Below, in pieces: positions 44,442 through 54,292 of a stretch of 64,000 nucleotides of DNA (positions within the stretch are counted from its first letter, which is position 1; each line of letters starts with the position of its first letter). A program made the translations under genes and the position numbers. The DNA is from an uncultured Prevotellaceae bacterium. Lineage in GTDB: Bacteria; Bacteroidota; Bacteroidia; Bacteroidales; Bacteroidaceae. Location: NCBI GenBank assembly GCA_902790625.1, contig CADASP010000003.1, forward strand, positions 124,001-188,000, written 5' to 3'. The notes under the pieces are model-generated. The model saw only the letters and a program-made list of their open reading frames with translations. It did not search any database and had not been told where the DNA came from.

Positions 44442-46346
44442 TTATCTTCGCTCACCTGGAACAAGAAACTTTGAATGGTGGACAGAGAAATGATGTCCAT
44501 CATTATATATCTTAATTTGAGCTATAGGAATATCTTCTCCTTTGATGATAGGAGTATCAATGGTGTAATGCCAAAGTTTACCATTGAAAGAAACTTCTGC
44601 TTTTGCACCATGATTATCTCCCCCATCATAATTGCGGATGAACAGCGTGTAGGTGCCATCCTTCATCTTTGATGGATCTGTCCATACAATATTTTCCACA
44701 CCTGTGTGATTAGGTCGAATATCATCTACGTCAAGTTGGCCAGACATGGATGTAGGTCTGCCACGATAACTACCATAGTAAATTTCTTCGTGGTCTGGCT
44801 GAACTGCATGTGCATCAAGATCCACGATGTCGTTATGGTTTTGATTCCATATAATTGAGAAGCGCATGAAGGCATGAACGTCTCCTCCACGATTCTGAAC
44901 CTGGTCTCGAATGCCTAATGGGTCAACGATGTCATTATATGATTGTATATGTTCCTGTTCGTAGTTGGCCTCTGGTATGTGTATTGTATCTGTTGGTTCA
45001 GTTACAACATACAATGATTTGTCTGTTGCGCTAATAGGGTGATACCAATGGTTCCAACGAAGACTACTACAACCAGGATATAACCATGAGAAGAACCATG
45101 CCAACAGGAAGAGTGCCAGTAGAAGCAAAAGCCATTTCAAACAGCCAAAATTACCTAGCCACGTGAAGACGCGTCTCCACCATGGGATGCGATAATATGT
45201 GGCAGTAAAAGTGCAGTTGTCAGAAACCGCATAGTTTAATGGCGAAACATTCCAACCAGAAAAACGATAGCCAGAATTAGGGATTACCTGTGGGATATGA
45301 TCTTGTGAAAGTCTACTACCCGCAGGTACCATGACTGGAGATAAACCTTTTAAACGGCCAAATCTTCCTGGTTGGAAGTATACATTGAAGTACTTTTGTC
45401 TGGTCTGAACATGGAATACCATATCAGAATGAACGGGGCCAACAAAGAATGGATCCCAACAATCAAATTCATAGCCGTTGTTAGGAACAACATGCGGGTA
45501 GTCGCTCTCCGATAGTTGATAGCCGTCTTCTACCTTCATTTCGGTTTGCCCTTCGAATTGACAATTATCATCAGATAAGAAACGTAGTGTATGAGTAGGT
45601 ACTACCTGTGGTTCTTCTACCGCTGGACCTGCTATAGGATCTATTGCGTCTTGACGATACTGAGCATGAAAAATCAAATCGGATGTAACGATTGTACCCT
45701 GTACTTGAGGGATCCACCCAAGGAATTGATACCCTGGTTTAGGAATCAATTTTGGTATGTCTGCTGTTACTAATTCTGCCTTTTCTTTTCTGCGGATAAT
45801 TCTATCATTAGGTTCTGCGAGGTCTCCGCCTTCTCCTGGGTCAAAAATAATTGAGTATCCTTTAGTTTGAGAAAAGTTATAAACGACACTTCCCTTTGCA
45901 TCGTATATACTATCTCTGAGTTTCATGCCCCATGCTACACAAACCACCTTATTGTCATAGCAAAAGATAAATTTTTTATCTACAAACTTAATGGCTGCAT
46001 TAAGAATGCCCAAAGCTTCGCCATGGATTTTAGATTTTAATTGGTTGTAACAATTGAAGGTAGATTCATAAATGCGCTCATATTTTTCTTTTTCTATACC
46101 ATAGAGATCGTTTAATCGTCTAGGTGTATCTGTCCATTCTGGAGCAAACCATACAATAGCATCGTCTTCGGGTGAATAATCTGGACGGGCTAGAAAGTGC
46201 TGATATTCCTCTGGTATATATCGCAGGATTATACTATCTACACTGCTAAATCGCATGTAGATTGGATCATTGCCAATACCTTGAATCTCACAGAAATTCT
46301 TTAATTGGGTAGTACACAATGGCTTTTTATCTATAAATCGAACCAT
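44442..46346 (-). CDS. InlB-repeat, single-TM protein with DUF2135-like C-terminus (system gene 5)
   Basis: 634 residues. After an unrecognised N-terminal domain come three InlB-type beta-grasp repeats (about 164-230, 253-316, 319-385), each with PxxGYxFxxW followed by an F-x-A/V strand. A strongly hydrophobic helix (about 403-422) precedes a C-terminal domain with DLDAHAV, GQLDVDD and NIVWTDP near 500-550, which resembles DUF2135/YfaP domains. There is no signal peptide, so the InlB repeats appear to face the cytoplasm, which is unusual for that repeat. Neighbours are 5 and 23 bases away. Confidence 0.78.
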   Translation of the reverse strand: MVRFIDKKPLCTTQLKNFCEIQGIGNDPIYMRFSSVDSIILRYIPEEYQHFLARPDYSPEDDAIVWFAPEWTDTPRRLNDLYGIEKEKYERIYESTFNCYNQLKSKIHGEALGILNAAIKFVDKKFIFCYDNKVVCVAWGMKLRDSIYDAKGSVVYNFSQTKGYSIIFDPGEGGDLAEPNDRIIRRKEKAELVTADIPKLIPKPGYQFLGWIPQVQGTIVTSDLIFHAQYRQDAIDPIAGPAVEEPQVVPTHTLRFLSDDNCQFEGQTEMKVEDGYQLSESDYPHVVPNNGYEFDCWDPFFVGPVHSDMVFHVQTRQKYFNVYFQPGRFGRLKGLSPVMVPAGSRLSQDHIPQVIPNSGYRFSGWNVSPLNYAVSDNCTFTATYYRIPWWRRVFTWLGNFGCLKWLLLLLALFLLAWFFSWLYPGCSSLRWNHWYHPISATDKSLYVVTEPTDTIHIPEANYEQEHIQSYNDIVDPLGIRDQVQNRGGDVHAFMRFSIIWNQNHNDIVDLDAHAVQPDHEEIYYGSYRGRPTSMSGQLDVDDIRPNHTGVENIVWTDPSKMKDGTYTLFIRNYDGGDNHGAKAEVSFNGKLWHYTIDTPIIKGEDIPIAQIKIYNDGHHFSVHHSKFLVPGERR

Positions 46347-46351
46347 ACACC

Positions 46352-49198
46352 TTAATTTAAAACCGACTTACATTCATCAATAATAATCTCCATTTCTTTG
46401 TTGGCTGCTTCGTCTATTTCAATCACATCGCTTGTCAGCATCAGCCCCATGATGAGTAAATTCTCCCATCTTTTGAAATTATCCCATAATGGAAGTTTAC
46501 GTAAAAGGTTTTGACTGTTTTGATCGAAAGCCTGAAACCTGAGTGTTTCGACAGATTTCTCGAATGCCTCCATAGTTTCTTTTAGATTGGGAACTTCCTG
46601 TCGCTGGTCGTCTTGTATATCAACTTGGATGTGTAGTTCTTCTGCATTATTCAGTGATTTCTGTTTATCCTCGGATGTCATAAGTTTCGTACCAACAGAT
46701 GTCACAAAGTCATTAAGTAGCAATGATATTGAATCTGCAATAATATTTGAGAGTACATCTCTATCTTCAATCGTATTTGCATATTCTTGAATTTTGTTCG
46801 CAATGACTTGTTGCAAGCAAAATCTCTTATACAATACGCCATACATAAATGCAATTCTATCAGAATGAATAAGGCGCTTGCTTAGATTGTAAGCAGCAGC
46901 ATCTATAAATTCTAACCAGTAAACAGAAATGTTTCTTGCAAGAATATCAGCCTCTGTAGTCATCGTTTCATTTTGTCCGGATATGACATCATCCAGATTA
47001 ATGTTTTGCACCTTCAGACCATTACGAAGCATATGCTCATCAGTATGATAATAATCACATAGTTTTTTCAAGTTTATCTCTTTGCCATCAGAAGGGTTGA
47101 TACCTGCATTCAGACGCAAAACATTTATAAGAGTAAAGTCTTGTGGCAATTCTTTTTTATGGAGTACAATGTCGGTGGCAAGAAAGCGAATATCATGAGC
47201 ACTGACCATAAAATTATTGATGAGCATGCCAAATGACGAAGGTGAAAGCATGTCAAGTCCAAACTTGATCTCACCTGCAGTACGCTTGATGGATTCACGC
47301 TTATCTGTTTCTTCACCAGAGATATAATGTCGAAGTAAAGACTCAAGTAATTGATCTCTGATTATTCTAACCTCTTGATGATACTTTTGACATCGAGCAT
47401 CATCAATCACCACTGCAATTCTTTCTAAAGACTGAATAATTGCTTGTGAACCGTCATGATTAAGAGAGGCAGCTTCGTTCCATGATTTTTCTGGATTTCT
47501 AAAATGCTGCTTAACAAATGGAAACGTAATAAATGATTGCTTTAAATCCTCCATATAATTGGGATATTCAGGATGCATTATTATTTCCGTTTCTCCACTA
47601 ACTCCAGGTTCGTATCCCTTAAACACTTGCTGATTTGATGACCAGAAGTAATCTCTCAACATGAATATGTTTTGAAATGATTCCGACTCAAAGCCTGATC
47701 CAACGGGTACCCACTTTTCGAACCACTGATAAATACTCGGTTTAATAACCTCGTTGCTGAGATGATTCTCAAATCTAGTTTTCCATCTTTCAGATAATGG
47801 TACAGTCTGAGTAAACAAAGGTGTTTCCTTAGTTCGCTGTAAATCACAGTTAAAAAATGTAGATATAATAAAGAATGGAGAAGTGTAATTAGTGTGCTTA
47901 ATATGCTCTGCCCGTTCTTCAGGTGTTTTACCGATATTCTTGTTTATCCAATCGTTCAACACCTCACCTAATTCACTTTCGGGCTTGTCCATGTTTTGGC
48001 AAAACAGAATGGAATTGATTCTAAGTGAATCTGAATATTTGTCGAACAAATAAGAAACCTTACCACGACGCAACATCATAGAAAGTTCGGTTTGTATACT
48101 TGCTTCGGGCAGTTTCATTCTATGGCGTGCACCAGGGAAATCTAACAAATCGAAGTCTTTAAGAAATGTTCGCTTTGTCGTAGTAGATTCTGGTAAAACT
48201 AAGGTAAGTTCTGCTACGAGTGCAGAAAATGAAGCCTTAGAAAATCCGCTGAATAGTAGATGATTTTGTTCATCATAAACATCACAGAGTTGATCGTAAT
48301 TGGAGTTGATTTCAACTGTACTATCATTAAACAGGTAATCCAGCCATGTAATATCAAGAATTGTACCCTTTTGTCGCAAAATGGCAGCAAAGTCAACATA
48401 TACTACTTGATTGAATTTCAACTTCATATAATCAGAAATCAACCGGTCAAATAAAGACGTGATTGACGGGTTGTTGTTCCAAAGCATACTGAAAACTTTG
48501 CTCCAGTTGCTCGGTGAGATTTGCCTAATTTTTGGTGCGACTAAGGCGCAGAACTTAGATCCATACACATTAGCTGAACTGCTACCTATTGATGTGTCAA
48601 GAAATTGATGAATCGTATAGATGTCATCTTCATCAATATAATCTTGTTGATAAGACTTGTCAATAATAGTTGGTAACAGTTTTTCAAGACTGCTATTAAT
48701 GTCGTCTGTCTGTAGCAAATCGGCAGCATTGATCTTCACATCTTTATAATATGAGTCTGCAAGCAGCGATACAATGTCAGCAACTGTTAACAAACGAACT
48801 TTTACTTTGTCATGAGCTGCTGGTGAATCGTCAGGGCGAACAGTGAATCGAGTGATGACACCAGTTGATTCTTTCTTGGAAGTATTGCCACCACTCGGGT
48901 TGATATCATCGATGAAGCTATACAACTTCCCCCCAATACCACCAGAAATGGTAAGCGCTTCACCTTCGTAAGAAAGCAGACTGCTTATCAGATATGACTT
49001 ACCATTCTGACTTTCACCATAAGCTGCAGCAGAACACTTCTCCTCAAGTGCAAACTTAATCTTCTTTAGTTCACGCCTTTTCTCCTTAAATGCTGAAAAA
49101 GGGAAAGAGTTCTCTTCATGAGTATTGGCCCATTTAATCGACTGTTCAACAACATGAAGCAAATGATTTATATCTTGTATAGAAATATCGTTTTGCAT
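46352..49198 (-). CDS. SrfC-like large P-loop NTPase (system gene 4)
   Basis: 948 residues. The P-loop GESQNGKS is at 61-68, followed by a region with INPSGGNTSKKESTGVITRF near 100-125, as in proteins annotated virulence factor SrfC (PF10139 type). A DLLDFPG segment near 350 is a candidate G3 motif. The rest is mostly helical, as in dynamin-like or septum-type GTPases. It is always paired with SrfB in proteobacterial srfABC operons, and SrfB is the adjacent gene here (12 bases upstream). SrfA, a coiled-coil protein in those operons, is not recognised. Reaction and partners are unknown. Confidence 0.8.
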   Translation of the reverse strand: MQNDISIQDINHLLHVVEQSIKWANTHEENSFPFSAFKEKRRELKKIKFALEEKCSAAAYGESQNGKSYLISSLLSYEGEALTISGGIGGKLYSFIDDINPSGGNTSKKESTGVITRFTVRPDDSPAAHDKVKVRLLTVADIVSLLADSYYKDVKINAADLLQTDDINSSLEKLLPTIIDKSYQQDYIDEDDIYTIHQFLDTSIGSSSANVYGSKFCALVAPKIRQISPSNWSKVFSMLWNNNPSITSLFDRLISDYMKLKFNQVVYVDFAAILRQKGTILDITWLDYLFNDSTVEINSNYDQLCDVYDEQNHLLFSGFSKASFSALVAELTLVLPESTTTKRTFLKDFDLLDFPGARHRMKLPEASIQTELSMMLRRGKVSYLFDKYSDSLRINSILFCQNMDKPESELGEVLNDWINKNIGKTPEERAEHIKHTNYTSPFFIISTFFNCDLQRTKETPLFTQTVPLSERWKTRFENHLSNEVIKPSIYQWFEKWVPVGSGFESESFQNIFMLRDYFWSSNQQVFKGYEPGVSGETEIIMHPEYPNYMEDLKQSFITFPFVKQHFRNPEKSWNEAASLNHDGSQAIIQSLERIAVVIDDARCQKYHQEVRIIRDQLLESLLRHYISGEETDKRESIKRTAGEIKFGLDMLSPSSFGMLINNFMVSAHDIRFLATDIVLHKKELPQDFTLINVLRLNAGINPSDGKEINLKKLCDYYHTDEHMLRNGLKVQNINLDDVISGQNETMTTEADILARNISVYWLEFIDAAAYNLSKRLIHSDRIAFMYGVLYKRFCLQQVIANKIQEYANTIEDRDVLSNIIADSISLLLNDFVTSVGTKLMTSEDKQKSLNNAEELHIQVDIQDDQRQEVPNLKETMEAFEKSVETLRFQAFDQNSQNLLRKLPLWDNFKRWENLLIMGLMLTSDVIEIDEAANKEMEIIIDECKSVLN

Positions 49199-49210
49199 AA
49201 TTGTAATTGT

Positions 49211-52200
49211 TTAGAGATCAAAAATACCAGAATCCAACCAATAACAATCTGTCGGCCCTAAGCTTTGAACGCTAAGGCGTATGTTTGTTTCGGTCACATC
49301 GTTTTCTTGATTGTCAATAATTTGTTCGATATGAATTTCTTCTTTTTCTCCAGGGTCTCTGGTAAGAATGACTCTATAAGGTAGTAAACGTTTGAGACGG
49401 CTTATTTCGCCATTTGCAAGATTAGATAATGCCTCTTCTGTCATATTCGGGTTGCTATCTTCGTTCTGTCTGCGCATGCGATTTCTGATACTTCCGAAAT
49501 CGTAGTCTATTTCATAGAGTGGCCTACTAGGATAACTGTCAAAGTTTTCATGTCTGATTTTGAGATAGGCAGGTAGCTGTTTAACGAGTATTTCTCCTCT
49601 ATTTTGAACAGGAGTAAGGCAGTATTGCGTATTGAGCAAAACAGAATCAGGGGCTTCTATATAATTAATCGTAGATTGCAATTTGTTTAATTCGCTTTTG
49701 TCTAATTTGAAATTAGAGAATTGTATAAGATCTGAAGAATAAAAACCAATCATTGCACCTACAGCCACTACTGTCTTTGGATTACGTATATAGCCTGTAT
49801 TATTTCCGAAGGGATACCAGTCTCCTACATAATAGCTAGACAACTGTATCAGGCGATTGGGGGCTACTGCATAATACTTCATAAACAGATCTTTAAGAGG
49901 AGGTAGGGTAGCAGGGCGCCCAGACAATACAATAATATCACAATTGTATGTGTACATAATAGCAGATATCTTCTTGACTAATGTGTCGAAAGACTTCATC
50001 ACAATATTTGTAACAACCTCACTATTATATTTCCATTCTAGATCTTGGAAATTAAAACCAAAGAAATCCCTGAATCCTTTAAGTACTTTCTCGTTTGGTT
50101 CCTCATCTTCGAAAACATCCGAAAAGAGTACAGAACAATTATGACTCTTTGTACGTAGCAATTCAAGGAAATGACAAGCCAGAGGCATCAATACCTGGAT
50201 ATTGAAGTCTCTTCTTAGGATTCTTTGTGAAATAGACTGACCATTATAGTTGTGCCCAAAGAAATCTTTAATCATCTGTTGTCCATGATTGTCATTACCT
50301 ATTTGGCTAACAAGAGCCGAGAAATCTCCTGATAATAAAATCTCACGGATTAGATCTTGTAACATATCATCACCTGCATAGTAATAACTGTCGTAGAATA
50401 AGGGGCAAGGAATAATTACGGAATCCTGACCTTCTTGTAGATGATACTGATTTATCATTAAGTCGGAGGTGCCTGCACCTATATCGAGTGATCCTACTGT
50501 AAATGATGTTCTACCATTACTGTCTTTTTTGCCATAAAGGTTAATGAATTCTTTGCTATTGCCTTTGAACTTATGCCCTATCTCTCCATAGAGGTATACT
50601 AATTGTGAGCATGTAGCTTCATCATAATACCAAACATTCTTGCCTTCTTTTCGATAAGATGGTATTACTTCGATATTGAATTTTTCGGTTTGCAGATCAG
50701 TAGTAAGGCTTGATTTTTCAAAATTAGCTAATATTTTAACTGCCCCGTTCACACATCTGATTAATGTCTCTCGTTCATATTGTGACATCGTAATAGGACA
50801 GGTCACGATTAGTCGCTTTATTCTTCTAGGTGTATTTATCTCACCATGGAACTTTCGATAATCTTCACTGTTGATTTGCATTCGGGCTTGAGAGAGGATC
50901 TCTAAAAATCCAAATGTCATGAGGGAACTACGCGAATAGGTATGTTTTCCACCACCTATTCCATCAGGATCGACAGTTCCATTACTGTTAAGCTGATTCG
51001 TAATACCGTTTAACTCGAGAATATGATTTTGTTCTTCACCATTAAGGACAAGAAATTGCCATTCTTGATGTGCTGCCTCTTTATCCCACAAATATCTCTT
51101 AGGACTGGAATATGTAAATAACGTTTCTGATGAAAATTCCTCTGTAGACTTATGAATCAAATCGTTGGCCTCTTTACCTAATCGAACGATAGATGGATAT
51201 ACGAATTGACGGCTATCACGTGGTCCAATTTCTCCAAAATTCGCTTTGCGGAATACTAAACGCATATCGAAGGGATGATCATAACGTTTTATGCGAGGAC
51301 CGTCCTCGGTAAGTTCAACGCTAGAAGACAAATCAGTAAGACTCAGCAAGGGTACTTTAGTGAAATCACCATTTTGTGCATCTTCAACCAATATTGATGT
51401 GGTGCGAGAGTTACCGATATCAATGAACATGTCAACATCTTTTACAATTACGTTCTCATCTTTGTATAACTTTAGGGTTGGAAAGATATCCTTTGAAGCC
51501 AGATAGTTAACAAGCAAAAAATAGGTGGCAATATAGGACATCTTATGTTTCTCTCCTTTAATCTTTGAAATTGAACGAGCATCTGGATGGACTAACTTAC
51601 GGAGATACTCATTTATATAACTGCATTGTTCGGTTGCCTCAGAACAATAATCCATTAGTAACATCTCGTCCGAACACACCTGGAACGTTAGTTCATTTTG
51701 GAAATTATCAGGAAATACAGGCGTTTCTTGTAGTTGTGTAGCCTCATAATTCATTCTCGTGTCAATAGCCAATAAAGCAATGTAGTTGAGCTTGCTATTT
51801 TGACTGTCTTGTGGAATGATTTTCACACGAACCCAATTGAATGCTCCGAAATCAAATCTTAGGGCAGGAACCCTTCTGCGGAAATATGGAAGTGGAATCC
51901 ATTGATTCTCATAAAATGAAAGCTTACATTGGTTGTCGGTAAACGACATCGAGTATATCTCTTCTTGCATATCCTCTGTGCTCTCAATGTTTCCTGCGAG
52001 AGGATGCACGATACCATCTTCTCGAACTTCCTCAGGGTTAACAACCTGTTTGGTTTCGAATGCGGTCATGTATCCCTTATCTATCAATTCCTTTTTGTTG
52101 TAGAAAAAGATACCTTCATCGCTCTTCACTCTTTCCACTAGATCAAGCTTATGTACACCTTCCTCTTTATCATACCATTCATGGAACCATTGTTTGAAAT

Positions 52201-52273
52201 TGCTATTTAAATCAATCTCAAATGGGAATGTGTATAACTGTATTCCGGAATTTGCTATTAATGAGTATTCCAT
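49211..52273 (-). CDS. SrfB-like actin-fold (ASKHA) ATPase (system gene 3)
   Basis: 1020 residues. DMFIDIGNSRTTSIL (near 278-292) is a phosphate-1 motif of the actin/Hsp70 superfamily, SLDIGAGTSDLMI (near 594) the phosphate-2 motif, and LSGRPATLPPLKDLF (near 783) the adenosine region. Further on, DWYPFGNNTGYIRNPKTVVA (near 825-845) and GAMIGF are very typical of SrfB (PF07520 type). An N-terminal 270-residue extension precedes the ATPase core. It starts two bases after the transpeptidase stop and is followed by the SrfC-like gene. It is likely cytoplasmic or membrane-associated. Confidence 0.85.
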   Translation of the reverse strand: MEYSLIANSGIQLYTFPFEIDLNSNFKQWFHEWYDKEEGVHKLDLVERVKSDEGIFFYNKKELIDKGYMTAFETKQVVNPEEVREDGIVHPLAGNIESTEDMQEEIYSMSFTDNQCKLSFYENQWIPLPYFRRRVPALRFDFGAFNWVRVKIIPQDSQNSKLNYIALLAIDTRMNYEATQLQETPVFPDNFQNELTFQVCSDEMLLMDYCSEATEQCSYINEYLRKLVHPDARSISKIKGEKHKMSYIATYFLLVNYLASKDIFPTLKLYKDENVIVKDVDMFIDIGNSRTTSILVEDAQNGDFTKVPLLSLTDLSSSVELTEDGPRIKRYDHPFDMRLVFRKANFGEIGPRDSRQFVYPSIVRLGKEANDLIHKSTEEFSSETLFTYSSPKRYLWDKEAAHQEWQFLVLNGEEQNHILELNGITNQLNSNGTVDPDGIGGGKHTYSRSSLMTFGFLEILSQARMQINSEDYRKFHGEINTPRRIKRLIVTCPITMSQYERETLIRCVNGAVKILANFEKSSLTTDLQTEKFNIEVIPSYRKEGKNVWYYDEATCSQLVYLYGEIGHKFKGNSKEFINLYGKKDSNGRTSFTVGSLDIGAGTSDLMINQYHLQEGQDSVIIPCPLFYDSYYYAGDDMLQDLIREILLSGDFSALVSQIGNDNHGQQMIKDFFGHNYNGQSISQRILRRDFNIQVLMPLACHFLELLRTKSHNCSVLFSDVFEDEEPNEKVLKGFRDFFGFNFQDLEWKYNSEVVTNIVMKSFDTLVKKISAIMYTYNCDIIVLSGRPATLPPLKDLFMKYYAVAPNRLIQLSSYYVGDWYPFGNNTGYIRNPKTVVAVGAMIGFYSSDLIQFSNFKLDKSELNKLQSTINYIEAPDSVLLNTQYCLTPVQNRGEILVKQLPAYLKIRHENFDSYPSRPLYEIDYDFGSIRNRMRRQNEDSNPNMTEEALSNLANGEISRLKRLLPYRVILTRDPGEKEEIHIEQIIDNQENDVTETNIRLSVQSLGPTDCYWLDSGIFDL

Positions 52274-52274
52274 C

Positions 52275-52985
52275 TTATTCGTAGTTATCGATTATGTTTC
52301 CTTGGGGTTCTAATAATGGGTCTGCTGTTTTATCAACAGTTACGACATTGTCTTTCTCCTTATTTTTCTGCTCTTTATTTTTATCTATAGTTTCGTTTTT
52401 ACCCTTTGCTGCTACTGTTTCTTGCTCGTAATCAAGGAATGACGATGTAACAATTACCATTGTTCCAGGGTAAATTAGATGAGCGAGCTCGGCTACATCT
52501 TCATTGTGAAGACGAATACATCCTTCTGTGGCTCGAGTACCAATAGACTCTGGATCATGAGTACCATGAATACCAATACCTTTGTGACCAGGAGTATCCA
52601 AACGGATAAAATACGGTCCATAAGCGCCAGGGATTGCACCTCTTCCATCGCCAAAATCATGGGTTCTGTCAGAAGCATCTTCTATGCCAGATACATAAAA
52701 CATTCCTTCAGGCGTTTTCATATCACCAACTTTATATTTTTGGCCATAGTTTTTTCCACATGCAATTCCGTACTCTACAACCTTATTACCCTTATAGTCA
52801 TATACTCGTAGTTTCATATCTTGCTTGGAAATTACTACAATTTTAGCCTCCGGGATTTTCTGTAGTTCCCCATTATAATAAAGGTATAGAGCAGCAAGCC
52901 CTCCAATTGGTATTAGGAAGGACACCGTATAGAGTAAAATTAAAGCCCAATTATGTTTTTTCTTCTGTCTGTGATTAATATGCAT
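52275..52985 (-). CDS. L,D-transpeptidase (YkuD type) with N-terminal anchor (system gene 2)
   Basis: 236 residues. A membrane anchor at about 15-37 is followed by a YkuD catalytic domain (about 48-178). The catalytic set is complete: His140 in IGIHGTH, Cys156 and Arg158 in TEGCIRLHN. The C-terminal tail is charged and low complexity. Such enzymes cross-link peptidoglycan or attach proteins to it from the periplasmic side. The start overlaps the previous gene by 11 bases. Its presence ties the operon to the cell wall. Confidence 0.88.
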   Translation of the reverse strand: MHINHRQKKKHNWALILLYTVSFLIPIGGLAALYLYYNGELQKIPEAKIVVISKQDMKLRVYDYKGNKVVEYGIACGKNYGQKYKVGDMKTPEGMFYVSGIEDASDRTHDFGDGRGAIPGAYGPYFIRLDTPGHKGIGIHGTHDPESIGTRATEGCIRLHNEDVAELAHLIYPGTMVIVTSSFLDYEQETVAAKGKNETIDKNKEQKNKEKDNVVTVDKTADPLLEPQGNIIDNYE

Positions 52986-54003
52986 AATAATAAGCTACTC
53001 CATAATTTCCATTGCCGTAATTGTAAATATTCTCTATATAGCTTGCTGATGTTTCCTCTTCATAAACTAAGGATGAAGATTCATCGTCTGCAAAAGTGAA
53101 TAATAGAAGTCGTTTATCCTGTGTGCTAATATTCGTAATGACCACAGCAAAGTCTGTGAATTTTGATGCAGAATTAGTCACGCGTGAAAAATATACACTA
53201 TTAGGCTTTACGCCTTTAGCTCTTGTAAACACCTGCCATTGATTCTGGGAATTTGGTTGTACTTGTGGTACAATATTTGGTAAGTCGCTTTGTGCTATTT
53301 TACCAATATAATTATGCTCTTTAAAATAGTTTAATAATGCTCTTCTACATTTTACAGTTTCAATTATATCTCGGGATGAAGCATCTCCAAATATGCTATT
53401 CAATCTATAAAAGTCGGATTTCTCAACAATGAAATTTGAAGCAATAAAGCCTCTATTTCCATTAGCGTCTTTCACCTCGCTCCAATCTGCATCATAACTG
53501 TAGGTAATAAGTTCACTACCAAATGGTACAGAGCCTATCTTATTAAAATCCCCTCCAGATGATTTTGACGTTCTGATATTTGTTGCATTTGCAATAGTAT
53601 AATACCTAGGCGCTTCCCTGTCTATCTTCTCTGGTAAATATACTTTTTGGTAATAGAACCATCCTCCTATTCCTGCGCATATAAATAACACAATTAGTGG
53701 CACAATCCATATAAGAGAAGAACGCTTGGTTGGCGCTTCTTCTAACAATGGACTGTGTACTTGACTCGCTTTTGCTTGGGCGTATTGTTGTTCAGAATTG
53801 TCCTGATACGGTGACTGTTGATAATTTGGATTGATAACATCGGATTGCACAGGCTGTCTGGTCTGTGTATCTATCTGATTGTTTATTTGAATTGTGAATC
53901 GATTTCCACAGACAGGACAAACATAATCAAGGTTTCCCGTTCCCGAATATGCTTTCTCGTCAATTTGTATGGGCACATTACATTTTGGACATTTAGTTCT
54001 CAT
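52975..54003 (-). CDS. Zinc-ribbon, single-TM protein with SH3-like domain (system gene 1)
   Basis: 342 residues, first gene of the operon. A zinc ribbon (Cys5, Cys8, Cys29, Cys32) is followed by a Gln-rich linker, a transmembrane helix at about 98-117 (LIWIVPLIVLFICAGIGGWF) and an SH3-like domain at about 133-190 with YYTIANATNIRTS, GSVPFGSELITY and GFIASNFI. A further domain without recognised family completes the protein. The SH3-like domain on the periplasmic side could bind peptidoglycan peptides, complementing the adjacent transpeptidase. Confidence 0.82.
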   Translation of the reverse strand: MRTKCPKCNVPIQIDEKAYSGTGNLDYVCPVCGNRFTIQINNQIDTQTRQPVQSDVINPNYQQSPYQDNSEQQYAQAKASQVHSPLLEEAPTKRSSLIWIVPLIVLFICAGIGGWFYYQKVYLPEKIDREAPRYYTIANATNIRTSKSSGGDFNKIGSVPFGSELITYSYDADWSEVKDANGNRGFIASNFIVEKSDFYRLNSIFGDASSRDIIETVKCRRALLNYFKEHNYIGKIAQSDLPNIVPQVQPNSQNQWQVFTRAKGVKPNSVYFSRVTNSASKFTDFAVVITNISTQDKRLLLFTFADDESSSLVYEEETSASYIENIYNYGNGNYGVAYYYAY

Positions 54004-54050
54004 ATTTAAAAATCAATTATTGTTATTAGCCTATTGACAATACAGATGAA

Positions 54051-54105
54051 AGCTAAACGCTTCCTATTATGTTGTCGCCCATTATTGAACGACGATGCAA
54101 AGATA
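54051..54105 (-). promoter_or_regulatory. Promoter-proximal leader of the SrfB/SrfC operon
   Basis: On the minus strand a TATCTTTG -7 box (54105-54098) is followed 31 bases later by TAGGAAGCGTTTAGCT (54066-54051), about 48 bases before the first ATG. The same 16-base word sits at a similar distance from a -7 box upstream of the second zinc-ribbon operon (63807-63864). Confidence 0.65.
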
Positions 54106-54208
54106 AGAATAATTTAGCAAACGACGTTCAGTGTGAGCCGTTTTTTTTTCAAAAATGCTTCTTTTTTTCTGTTTTTAGCCGTTTCGGCACCTGAAATCTT
54201 TCATTTCT

Positions 54209-54292
54209 CTTCGTTTTTTAGGGTTTGTGACTGCAAAGGTAGGGAAAGAAAATTGAAAATGGAAGGAATGTAGCGACCATTTCTTCCATTTT
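54209..54292 (-). promoter_or_regulatory. Dyad-plus-promoter block, copy 1
   Basis: A TACCTTTG -7 box (54241-54234, minus strand) lies next to a dyad (AATGGAAGGAATG and CATTTCTTCCATT, 54258-54290) and an AAACCCTAAAAAACG word (54224-54210). A near copy is at 57120-57255 before the outer-membrane barrel gene. It probably gives the operon a second, upstream promoter with a regulator site. The remaining sequence to 54491 is AT-rich and shows no gene. Confidence 0.6.

Noticed and set aside
36612..54003. Reading the SrfB/SrfC operon as a type VI secretion or BREX locus
   Set aside because: No sheath, Hcp, VgrG, ClpV, PglZ or methylase was recognised among the ten proteins.
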